Positions 13,864 to 19,689 of a DNA stretch of 36,239 nucleotides are shown here, one piece after another. Within the stretch, counting starts at the first letter, position 1; every line of letters begins with the position of its first letter. The translations under genes were made by a program, and so were the position numbers. The notes beneath the pieces are model-generated. The model searched no databases, had not been told where the DNA came from, and saw nothing but the letters and a program-made list of their open reading frames with translations. The DNA lies in the IMG/VR virus record IMGVR_UViG_3300027834_000018, positions 1 to 36,239 of that record. One strand, 5' to 3'. This stretch comes from a virus.

Positions 13864-13893
13864 ATGATATCATTATTTTAATTGCCATGTCAA
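13864..13893 (-). promoter_or_regulatory. Sigma-70-like promoter, leftward
   Basis: TTGACA at 13888-13893 and TATCAT at 13864-13869 on the minus strand, 18 bases apart. It would transcribe from near 13857 into the zinc-ribbon gene at 13815 and the following operon. The -35 lies in a short inverted repeat (CCATGT/ACATGG, about 13885-13908). Confidence 0.7.
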
Positions 13894-14131
13894 GCATTTT
13901 TTTACATGGTTGATAAATTTTGGATGATTAATATTTAAATCAATTAATATTACCATTAAAAAATCAATTTTAATGTCCATAATGATAATTTAATGGGATC
14001 AAATATATTAATGAACCCAATGGATATGGTCAATGATTTGATGCCATTTAAAGCCAATTTTGAACAAGTTAAATAATCCAATTTATTCATTCAATTTTAT
14101 TCAAATTATTGGATATTCATCGGGATGTTCA

Positions 14132-14156
14132 TCTTTGGGGATTTATTCCCCATAGG
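14132..14156. repeat. 25-bp palindromic element, copy 2
   Basis: Arms TCTTTGGGGAT and TTCCCCATAGG around TTA. It lies in the non-coding region. Same family as 4917-4941. Confidence 0.65.
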
Positions 14157-14245
14157 ATAATCACCTGAACTATTTGTAATTCCCCCTTTGGTGATACATT
14201 ATTTTTCATTCAATGTCATTCAATCATTGATGCTTTGTATCTTTT

Positions 14246-14266
14246 CCAATGGTGTATCCCCATAGG
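14246..14266. repeat. Palindromic element, copy 3 (short variant)
   Basis: Arms CCAATGGTG and CCCCATAGG around TAT, 21 bases; four bases shorter than the consensus because the inner AA/TT pairs are missing. Lies in the left arm of the large inverted repeat. Confidence 0.55.
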
Positions 14267-14371
14267 ACTTAATACTTTAGGGGCTTGGATTCCTACGTGT
14301 AGGGGATTTTTTCTTTTTTCTTTTTTTATTTTTTTTTTTAACTATATAGAAAGACCACACCAAAGAATATC

Positions 14372-14385
14372 ATCCCTATGGGGAT
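14372..14385. repeat. Palindromic element, copy 4 (partial, inverted)
   Basis: ATCCCTATGGGGAT carries the CCCTATGGGG half of the consensus in the opposite sense to copy 3, which it faces across the large inverted repeat. Confidence 0.4.
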
Positions 14386-14484
14386 ATGGATGGATATAAG
14401 ATACAAAGCGCCAATGAATGAATATCATTGAATGACATGGATAATCCATTTAATATCATCCATATCCTTTCTATATCCTTTTTA

Positions 14485-14661
14485 CTATTCTCCGATTCCT
14501 TTAATCTCATTCTTTACCATTTCCTTATATTTCAATGGCAGGGATTGATATTCATTAATCACCTTCCTAGCTCGCATCTCAAATGTTACGATTTGGTGTC
14601 TAATGATTACCTTAGGAATTCCACCTTTAAATCTTTTGACTTCAAAGTTATAGTTTTCCAT
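14485..14661 (-). CDS. Hypothetical small protein (58 aa)
   Basis: 58 residues starting MENYNFEVKRFKGGIPKVII, basic and helical toward the end (VINEYQSLPLKYKEMVKNEI). The ATG at 14661 follows AAAGGAG by about 5 bases. It is downstream of the gene at 14727 and would be co-transcribed with it; the 3' arm of the long-range duplex (14682-14709) lies directly ahead of its ribosome binding site, so it may be under the same structural control. No family recognised. Confidence 0.65.
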   Translation of the reverse strand: MENYNFEVKRFKGGIPKVIIRHQIVTFEMRARKVINEYQSLPLKYKEMVKNEIKGIGE

Positions 14662-14681
14662 TTCATCTCCTTTTCATGTTT

Positions 14682-14709
14682 TGAATCAACCCTCAATAAT
14701 TAGCATCTT
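14682..14709 (-). repeat. 3' arm of a 28-nt long-range inverted repeat
   Basis: Reverse complement of this segment begins AAGATGCTAATTA and matches 15113-15140 at 24 of 28 positions. In minus-strand RNA three of the four differences become G-U pairs. It lies between the stop at 14727 and the ribosome binding site of the gene starting at 14661. Confidence 0.65.
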
Positions 14710-14726
14710 TATTATGTGATATGTAA

Positions 14727-15101
14727 TTATGAGATATTTAACTTGCTCAATGCATTTGTCCGGGCTTCATCGGACAGATTATTAATTGCCTGGATTGCTT
14801 CGTCAATTATTTGTGCTTGTGTTCTAATTCTCTTTCCGCATTCCATTGCTAGGATTGTAATAATCGGGCTTCCTGTTTCCTCGTCCTTAGGAGCAGTTTT
14901 AATCATATCGTCAATTTCTTTCTCAGACATGACTTCCCTGATTCTTTGAAATGCGATCTTTCTTTCGGCATATATCCATTTATTCTTCTGCTCGTCTGAT
15001 ATATTTGTCAGATCTATCTTTAAAACAAACGAATCAGATTTATAATCTTTATCTAACTTGCCACCTTTGATCGTGATTTTCTTTCCATCTGTAATTAACA
15101 T
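14727..15101 (-). CDS. First gene of the leftward operon, unknown function
   Basis: 124 residues: a beta-rich start (MLITDGKKITIKGGKLD), then helices (SDEQKNKWIYAERKIAFQRI), an acidic turn (KTAPKDEETGSP), and a C-terminal helical pair ending LSDEARTNALSKLNI. No enzyme motif is seen. It follows its own promoter and a 28-nt leader segment that can pair with the region behind its stop. Ribosome binding TAGGAG precedes ATG 15101 (eight bases). Position suggests an immediate-early regulator or inhibitor, which is inference only. Confidence 0.75.
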   Translation of the reverse strand: MLITDGKKITIKGGKLDKDYKSDSFVLKIDLTNISDEQKNKWIYAERKIAFQRIREVMSEKEIDDMIKTAPKDEETGSPIITILAMECGKRIRTQAQIIDEAIQAINNLSDEARTNALSKLNIS

Positions 15102-15112
15102 TTTAATCTCCT

Positions 15113-15140
15113 AAGATGCTAATTACTGAAGGCTGATTAA
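15113..15140 (-). repeat. 5' arm of the 28-nt long-range inverted repeat
   Basis: Begins AAGATGCTAATTA on the plus strand and lies directly before the TAGGAG ribosome binding site of the gene at 15101. Its partner is 14682-14709. In the minus-strand transcript 27 of 28 positions can pair, counting three G-U. Confidence 0.65.
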
Positions 15141-15162
15141 TATTTAGTTGTCAAAGAACAAT

Positions 15163-15183
15163 GTAATGATTGATCGTGATTAC
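15163..15183. promoter_or_regulatory. Operator-like imperfect palindrome over the leftward start site
   Basis: GTAAT...ATTAC ends with a GATC near the centre, 21 bases, directly downstream of the -10 at 15184-15189, so a bound protein would block the start of transcription. Related words TTGTAA and TTGTAATCATTG occur at 15219-15240 upstream of the -35. No repressor gene was recognised in the window. Confidence 0.5.
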
Positions 15184-15212
15184 AATATATCATGGTTGAT
15201 TTAGGATGTCAA
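15184..15212 (-). promoter_or_regulatory. Leftward early promoter
   Basis: TTGACA at 15207-15212 and TATATT at 15184-15189 on the minus strand, 17 bases apart; start expected near 15177. It drives the 124-aa gene and probably the 58-aa gene. Confidence 0.75.
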
Positions 15213-15218
15213 GAATTA

Positions 15219-15240
15219 TTGTAACTAGTTGTAATCATTG
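15219..15240. promoter_or_regulatory. Operator-like repeats upstream of the leftward promoter
   Basis: Contains TTGTAACTAG and GTTGTAATCATTG with a palindromic AACTAGTT core, close in sequence to the element at 15163-15183. Together they flank the promoter, as regulator binding sites often do. Confidence 0.4.
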
Positions 15241-15359
15241 AGGTTCTTGATTTAATGGGTCTGACTAAAAAGATGGGACTCAAAGGGGGTTCTCTGTCGG
15301 GGGTTCTTATAGATAAGGAAATCTAAATAATTTTTAGAAAATTCAAATGTACATTTAAA

Positions 15360-15387
15360 CCTAGTATGGTGATATTTTCCCCATAGG
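15360..15387. repeat. Palindromic element, copy 5 (28-bp variant)
   Basis: CCTA, then TATGGTGA paired with TTCCCCATA, then GG. It shares the GGTGA/TTCCCC variant with copy 8. It sits 38 bases upstream of the rightward promoter, within the 15241-15424 stretch where I see no gene. Confidence 0.55.
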
Positions 15388-15424
15388 AGAGAATGAGAGA
15401 AATGATGATTTACATTTTATTAAA

Positions 15425-15453
15425 TTGACACCTTATATAAAGCAAATTATAAT
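15425..15453 (+). promoter_or_regulatory. Perfect-consensus rightward promoter of the late operon
   Basis: TTGACA at 15425-15430 and TATAAT at 15448-15453 with a 17-base spacer. Transcription should begin around 15459-15461, which is the first ATG (15460) of the next gene, so the first message would have essentially no leader. Confidence 0.85.
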
Positions 15454-15459
15454 GAAAAT

Positions 15460-15993
15460 ATGAATAATTCAAGTTGTAATAGAATAAAGTATTTTAACGG
15501 AGATCGAGGGCCTGATTTAAGGACCACACCGCCTGAAATGAGAAGGACTTTTGAAGTCGGCAAAATGTGGGAAGTTCATCATGAGATTGCTAGGCTGATC
15601 TTTCTAGGTTATAAGAACGAGGATATTGCTGAGAGGTTAGGAATTACTCCTGCAACGGTGTCATATACCAGAAATTCAAGGGTTGTCAAGGATAAACTTG
15701 AGTTGATGAAAGGTGCTAGGGATGCCGAGACAATTGATCTGAGTATTGAGATTAGAGAGAAGGCACCTAAGGCCCTGAAACTCCTGGAGGATATTATCAA
15801 CGGAGATGGGTTGATAGGGGAGTATGCTTCTCCTTCTCTCAAAGCTAAAACGGCTGAGAATTGGTTAGATAGAGCAGGATTTCCTGCACAGAAGGTAGGA
15901 AGTAACATGCACCTTCACGCACATTTTAATGCAGGAGAGATAGAGGAGTTGAAGAAGAGGGCTTTAGAAAGTGGAATGGTAGTTGATGTTTAG
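15460..15993 (+). CDS. Terminase small subunit-like HTH protein
   Basis: 177 residues. A helix-turn-helix lies at about 45-75 (EIARLIFLGYKNEDIAERLG, then ITPATVSYTRNS), followed by long helices and a basic/acidic C-terminal part, the usual arrangement of small terminase subunits that bind the packaging start. The order small terminase-like, then structural genes, fits. The ATG at 15460 has no ribosome binding site and coincides with the predicted transcript start; a leaderless start is possible, an internal ATG at 15538 is the alternative. A transcriptional regulator of late genes is the other reading. Confidence 0.65.
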   Translation: MNNSSCNRIKYFNGDRGPDLRTTPPEMRRTFEVGKMWEVHHEIARLIFLGYKNEDIAERLGITPATVSYTRNSRVVKDKLELMKGARDAETIDLSIEIREKAPKALKLLEDIINGDGLIGEYASPSLKAKTAENWLDRAGFPAQKVGSNMHLHAHFNAGEIEELKKRALESGMVVDV

Positions 15994-16004
15994 GAGGGGG
16001 GAAT

Positions 16005-16175
16005 ATGATTGTTAAATTAACTAATTATTTTAGTACTTTAGTAGTCTCTCTTTTTATTAAATTCACCAGGAAAACTAAAGAAGAATTAAACGTCGCTTTT
16101 GCCTTTTATTATTGGATGACTAGAAGTTATATAAAAACATATTGGCTTGTGGCTAATTTACGATATAAGCCTTAG
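16005..16175 (+). CDS. Small hydrophobic-aromatic protein (56 aa)
   Basis: 56 residues: residues 1-22 could be membrane-associated (LTNYFSTLVVSLFIKF), the rest is aromatic and basic (FAFYYWMTRSYIKTYWLV). ATG 16005 follows TAGGAGGGGGG. Its stop is five bases ahead of the next ATG. Function unknown; a membrane-active role such as holin is conceivable but unproven. Confidence 0.55.
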   Translation: MIVKLTNYFSTLVVSLFIKFTRKTKEELNVAFAFYYWMTRSYIKTYWLVANLRYKP

Positions 16176-16179
16176 ACCA

Positions 16180-16518
16180 ATGATATTTAAGAAAAGAACA
16201 TTATCACATACCTTTTTGATCTATGGTTATAGAAGTGAAGGAACTCAGTATTGTTTGAGCTTTATGGGACGGGTGGCTGACGATTCAGTTGAGTTCTTTA
16301 ATCTTATTTCAAGAAAGGTTCTAAATCTTAGAGAATTAAAAGGATTGTTTAATCATGCAGAACAAATCACAAAAGAGATGGGATATGATAAGTGGTTTAT
16401 GGACACGATTCCTGTAAATAAGAAAATAGCGGAAAGGTTTAATCCTATTAAAATAGAGAAGGTAAGTTTGTTAGGATTTGATTTACTACGATTTTATTAT
16501 GGTGTAAATAGAAAGTAA
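16180..16518 (+). CDS. Hypothetical protein with weak GNAT resemblance (112 aa)
   Basis: The start taken is ATG 16180; the frame extends a few codons upstream through the previous gene without a ribosome binding site. The pattern of beta strands (TFLIYGYRSEGTQYCLSFMG), helix (LKGLFNHAEQITKEMGYDKW) and late strand (VSLLGFDLLRFYYGV) is that of small acetyltransferase-like folds, but no acetyl-CoA loop is clear. Possibly related to the GNAT-like protein at 32746. Low certainty. Confidence 0.55.
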   Translation: MIFKKRTLSHTFLIYGYRSEGTQYCLSFMGRVADDSVEFFNLISRKVLNLRELKGLFNHAEQITKEMGYDKWFMDTIPVNKKIAERFNPIKIEKVSLLGFDLLRFYYGVNRK

Positions 16519-16536
16519 TATCAAAGGAGTTCTATA

Positions 16537-16617
16537 ATGGAAATTACAGGAGAAGCGCTAGACTTATTACTTATTATCGCCAATGAACAAGATTTAGAGG
16601 AAGATGAAGAGGAATAA
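16537..16617 (+). CDS. 26-aa MEITG-type leader-like peptide
   Basis: MEITGEALDLLLIIANEQDL followed by acidic residues. It has an AAAGGAG site and is directly followed by the 620-aa gene, whose N-terminus repeats the same motif. The upstream sequence AGTAATATCAAAGGAGT also recurs at the gene starting 18525. It is either a small virion peptide or a truncated remnant of a duplicated gene. Confidence 0.55.
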   Translation: MEITGEALDLLLIIANEQDLEEDEEE

Positions 16618-16621
16618 GTAA

Positions 16622-18484
16622 ATGGAGATTACTGGAAAAGGATTAAAATTATTACAAACTATAGCAGATACATCAGCTAGATCGAAGACAGTTCAAGCTA
16701 GTCAAACGATTCAGGAGGTAATCGATAGATGCTCAGTTGCGGCAGGTAGTTTAAGAACAGGTTTTACAAATCCAGTTGTAGTAAAGGTCCCTACTGGGCA
16801 TGAAACTGAGTTTTATTCCTTGGTACGCAATGCTTCTGATGTTGCGACCGACAAGCGAAATGTGAAGGTTATTTTTGAAGACAATCCAGAGGGAAAATTT
16901 ATTGTCGAGCAAATTAATGATTGTGAAAGCCTTACCGACTGGACGTCAGATGGGACATTGGTTTTAGATGAGGATCATCGATTTACAGGAGACCATTGTA
17001 TAGAAGTTGATAATGTCGATACATTGTTGCTAGTTATGTATAACGATACAGATATAGACCTTACAGGATGCTGCGGTTTTTTGGTTGACATGGAATTCAA
17101 CCCCGACATTATATCATATGTTTATTTTTTTATTAAGGATGTAGATAATAATTATCTTTATTCTCGTACAGTCCAACCAAAATATGGATCAACCAGGGAA
17201 ACTATTTATTTCCCGATTGATTTTTCAACTATGCCGGCCGGGCTTGATATGTCGCAAATCGATAAATATGGGCTGAGGGTTAATGTTGATGCTGGCGAAA
17301 TTGACACATTTTATTTTGATAACATTAGAGCTGTCAAAGCAACTCAAACTAAAGAGGTTATTTTAGAAATCCATTCCGCTCTTAGCCCATTGGTGCTTGG
17401 AAAATTTGAAGAGTATGGCTACAAAGCTAATGTTTTTCAAGTAATTGATTGGATGGGGTCAGGTTCTAATTTATATGAGTATGCAAGGAATCAGATCAAA
17501 ATGGGACACTTAGTAGGCTCTGATTCCGTTTCCCATGCAGACATGACAGATTATACAAGGGAGCAAACCGCATATGAAATTTTTGCCGCTAACAACTGGT
17601 TATATTTTATGGGGGTAAAAAAAGGCTTTGGGTGGTATACTTTCGCCGACTTGCATACTAACAAATACGGAAAAGAGCTTGTTGATCAGCTTGGTGGTGG
17701 GTGCATTGATGCCTACGGTGGGTTCCTTCCTTTGTCTAGCATTATTTTTGATTTGACAGGAGCTTATACTTCGCTTGATAGTTTTATCGAAAGGAGTACT
17801 GGGCGAATTGTAAAAATTACAATGACCGGGCCATATACGGAAGCTAATTTGACTACATTTTTCGATTATATTTCTGAAAATTTTTCCAAGGTATTGTTAT
17901 TTGATGATTTACCAGGCAGATATCCTGATAATTGGCCTGCAAGTTTTCATCCCTCAAAAAACTATGTCCCTTGTTTGAAAAAGAAAACCTTAACTGATGA
18001 CGAAGAAATAGAAATTTGGCAGGGTGGGACGTTTTTGTTTGATCCAGGTGGAGCTGCAAGAGATGTTACCCCGGTTGGTAGTGGCATCCCTTATATCGCC
18101 AACCATGAAGTAAAAATAATCAATGATGCAGATGCCGCCGAAGCATTAACTTTCGATCCGACTTTTACTGCTGTCGGTACTCATGATGGATTAGCCGAAG
18201 CTGATACCTTGACTTACTCTCTTGGAGGTTGGTCGGTTGGCCAATTAGTTGGAAGAACGGTTAACAACACTGCGGACAGCAGTTCCGGGGTAATTACCGC
18301 CAACACAGCAACTACAGTGTCAGCAATTCTTTCCGGTGGCACAAACAACTATTGGAGTATTGGGGATACATTTACAATCACTCCGGCGGGGTTAAATCAG
18401 GCAGTAGGAGAGGATCAGACAGCAACCTTTGTTTATGATGGCGAAGGTTGGGATATAATTAATCTTTATGATAAAAGTCCTTAA
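16622..18484 (+). CDS. Modular virion protein with diverged polysaccharide deacetylase-like domain
   Basis: 620 residues. Residues 1-20 carry the shared MEITGKGLKLL motif. Residues about 95-240 look like a carbohydrate-binding beta-sandwich (DCESLTDWTSDGTL onward). Residues about 245-440 resemble a NodB deacetylase (EEYGYKANVFQVIDW, then GSDSVSHADMT), but the usual TFDDG is absent and the first His of the HxxSH motif is Asp, so catalysis is doubtful. The C-terminal 90 residues match a tail-fibre module (GRTVNNTADSSSGVITANTA, then GDTFTI). From residue about 70 the gene is clearly less AT-rich than its neighbours, suggesting recent domain gain. Likely a fibre or appendage binding or modifying surface glycan. 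Confidence 0.6.
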   Translation: MEITGKGLKLLQTIADTSARSKTVQASQTIQEVIDRCSVAAGSLRTGFTNPVVVKVPTGHETEFYSLVRNASDVATDKRNVKVIFEDNPEGKFIVEQINDCESLTDWTSDGTLVLDEDHRFTGDHCIEVDNVDTLLLVMYNDTDIDLTGCCGFLVDMEFNPDIISYVYFFIKDVDNNYLYSRTVQPKYGSTRETIYFPIDFSTMPAGLDMSQIDKYGLRVNVDAGEIDTFYFDNIRAVKATQTKEVILEIHSALSPLVLGKFEEYGYKANVFQVIDWMGSGSNLYEYARNQIKMGHLVGSDSVSHADMTDYTREQTAYEIFAANNWLYFMGVKKGFGWYTFADLHTNKYGKELVDQLGGGCIDAYGGFLPLSSIIFDLTGAYTSLDSFIERSTGRIVKITMTGPYTEANLTTFFDYISENFSKVLLFDDLPGRYPDNWPASFHPSKNYVPCLKKKTLTDDEEIEIWQGGTFLFDPGGAARDVTPVGSGIPYIANHEVKIINDADAAEALTFDPTFTAVGTHDGLAEADTLTYSLGGWSVGQLVGRTVNNTADSSSGVITANTATTVSAILSGGTNNYWSIGDTFTITPAGLNQAVGEDQTATFVYDGEGWDIINLYDKSP

Positions 18485-18524
18485 TTTTCAAATGATTATA
18501 AAGTAATATCAAAGGAGTCTCACA

Positions 18525-18980
18525 GTGGAAATCACCGGAAAAGCACTAGATAAATTATATGAGATAGCGAATCAAGGTGGGCTAGAAAGAGATACTGTAG
18601 ATGCTGGACTGATAACATCTGGAAGTATAGTGTTTGATGCTGGAGATGATCTAACTACTGAGAAAAAGACAGCTAGTATTTCCATAGAAATTACTCCTCA
18701 TAAAGATAGTCTTTATGCATTGAATATAGATAAACCAGCAGAAGACACTGCCGAGGATTTGACTATTTATATTTATAATGAAAGTAAAGTAGATGGCACA
18801 AATTCTAGGGATTGTTTAGTTCATACACTTCATGTTGCTCAGGAAATAGGAGTGGGGACTTTTAAATCAATTCCTAATCTTTCTGGACTGTTTATTGGAG
18901 AAGGAAATATTAAAATCGGAATGAAATTTGCGGTAGATTCAGGAGCTATTACAGTATATTATAAATTGTATAGGTTATAA
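18525..18980 (+). CDS. MEITG-tagged structural protein (151 aa)
   Basis: GTG start at 18525 after AAAGGAG. Residues 1-22 (MEITGKALDKLYEIANQGGL) repeat the N-terminus of the two preceding genes; the rest is beta-rich (ISIEITPHKDSLYALNI, LTIYIYNE, GNIKIGMKFAVDSGAITVYY), a jelly-roll-like domain. Probably a virion surface protein anchored by the common N-terminus, an inference from the shared tag. Confidence 0.65.
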   Translation: MEITGKALDKLYEIANQGGLERDTVDAGLITSGSIVFDAGDDLTTEKKTASISIEITPHKDSLYALNIDKPAEDTAEDLTIYIYNESKVDGTNSRDCLVHTLHVAQEIGVGTFKSIPNLSGLFIGEGNIKIGMKFAVDSGAITVYYKLYRL

Positions 18981-18981
18981 A

Positions 18982-19407
18982 ATGGACTTTGATTATTATA
19001 ATTATTTTGATAGAAATGAAAACTGGGGTGATCCAGACAGAATGTCGCCGTTAATACTTTCCTCAATAGATATAATTCGACATTTAGTAGGATGGCCTTT
19101 TGTAGTTCATTATGGAACTCAAGGAGAACATTCAGAAGGATCAACTCATTATACTGGATTAGCCATTGATGGACATTTTGTAACTGATGTTCCTTTATAT
19201 TTCCAGGCTTTGAGAGTTATGGAGAAACTTCATTTGGTAGGACTAGATAAAAAAATGGGGATTGGATTATATCCTGATTGGGATAGTCCTGGATTTCATC
19301 TTGATCGAAGAGAAGAGTTGGCAAGATGGGGAAGGATTGGTTTGGATTATGTTTCATGGATATCGGCGCTAGATTATACACATCATGATGCTATCGAGGT
19401 AAAGTAA
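18982..19407 (+). CDS. M15-type peptidase endolysin
   Basis: 141 residues with the M15 zinc site: S54-T-H56-Y-T-G59-L-A-I-D63 and a late GFHLD (H106, D108). These enzymes (VanY/VanX/L-alanyl-D-glutamate peptidase group) cut peptide cross-links of peptidoglycan. There is no signal peptide, so release to the cell wall would need a holin. It starts one base after the previous stop and is directly followed by a lipoprotein gene, consistent with a lysis module. Confidence 0.8.
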   Translation: MDFDYYNYFDRNENWGDPDRMSPLILSSIDIIRHLVGWPFVVHYGTQGEHSEGSTHYTGLAIDGHFVTDVPLYFQALRVMEKLHLVGLDKKMGIGLYPDWDSPGFHLDRREELARWGRIGLDYVSWISALDYTHHDAIEVK

Positions 19408-19408
19408 T

Positions 19409-19651
19409 ATGAAAAAGTTAATTGGAGTTATTTTATTTTTAGTAATGATAGGATGTGCTAGTATTACATTTAATCCAGATACTTGTGAGGTTAAATATCA
19501 ACGAATTGGAGATCAGCATATTCAAGGACTTAAGATCATTCGTACTTCTGATGGTGGAGTAGAACTTACAATGGAAGGTCAACAATCTGAAGCAGAGGCG
19601 TTAACAGAGGCTATTAGAGTAATTGGAATACTCTCAAAAACAGCAAAGTAA
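19409..19651 (+). CDS. Small lipoprotein, possible outer-membrane spanin
   Basis: 80 residues. Residues 1-16 are a lipoprotein signal ending MIGC (Cys16), the remaining 64 are mostly polar with a C-terminal amphipathic helix. Following the endolysin it could be the outer-membrane spanin; a matching inner-membrane spanin was not found directly adjacent, though the membrane/coiled-coil gene at 23556 is a candidate. GAGGTAAAG precedes the ATG. Confidence 0.65.
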   Translation: MKKLIGVILFLVMIGCASITFNPDTCEVKYQRIGDQHIQGLKIIRTSDGGVELTMEGQQSEAEALTEAIRVIGILSKTAK

Positions 19652-19655
19652 ATAA

Positions 19656-19680
19656 CCTATGGGGAATTATTCTCCGAAGG
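19656..19680. repeat. 25-bp palindromic element, copy 6
   Basis: Arms CCTATGGGGAA and TTCTCCGAAGG around TTA; the changes leave a G-U and keep the outer CCT/AGG pairs. It fills the gap before the 416-aa gene and provides AAGG to its ribosome binding site. Confidence 0.65.
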
Positions 19681-19689
19681 AAATAAAGA

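Larger units (their letters stand above)
14213..14438. repeat. Large imperfect inverted repeat
   Basis: Left arm 14213-14243 and right arm 14398-14438 (reverse complement) share ATGTCATTCAAT and GCTTTGTATCTT, the right arm having a 10-base insertion. The similarity continues inward so that palindrome copies 3 (14246-14266) and 4 (14372-14385) face each other. The loop of about 100 bases holds T-tracts and a small CCTAC/GTAGG hairpin (about 14292-14302). It could form a cruciform or a very long RNA hairpin. Confidence 0.65.
13816..14484. other. AT-rich non-coding region, candidate replication origin
   Basis: About 670 bases without a credible gene on either strand. It contains a promoter near its left end, repeated TTAATATT and CATTCAAT words, long T-tracts (14306-14339), three members of the 25-bp palindrome family (14132-14156, 14246-14266, 14372-14385) and the large inverted repeat at 14213-14438. 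Low GC, short repeats and large foldback fit an origin of replication between early and late arms, but none of this proves one. Confidence 0.5.

Noticed and set aside
14428-14703. Plus-strand open frame of about 91 codons
   Set aside because: Antisense to the 58-aa gene at 14485-14661, which has a ribosome binding site and fits the leftward operon.
15149-15154. Second TTGACA on the minus strand as a promoter
   Set aside because: No -10-like hexamer at the correct spacing; it lies in the leader behind the better promoter.
15270-15320. tRNA-like GGGGGTTC words
   Set aside because: No acceptor, anticodon or D-arm pairing could be found around them.
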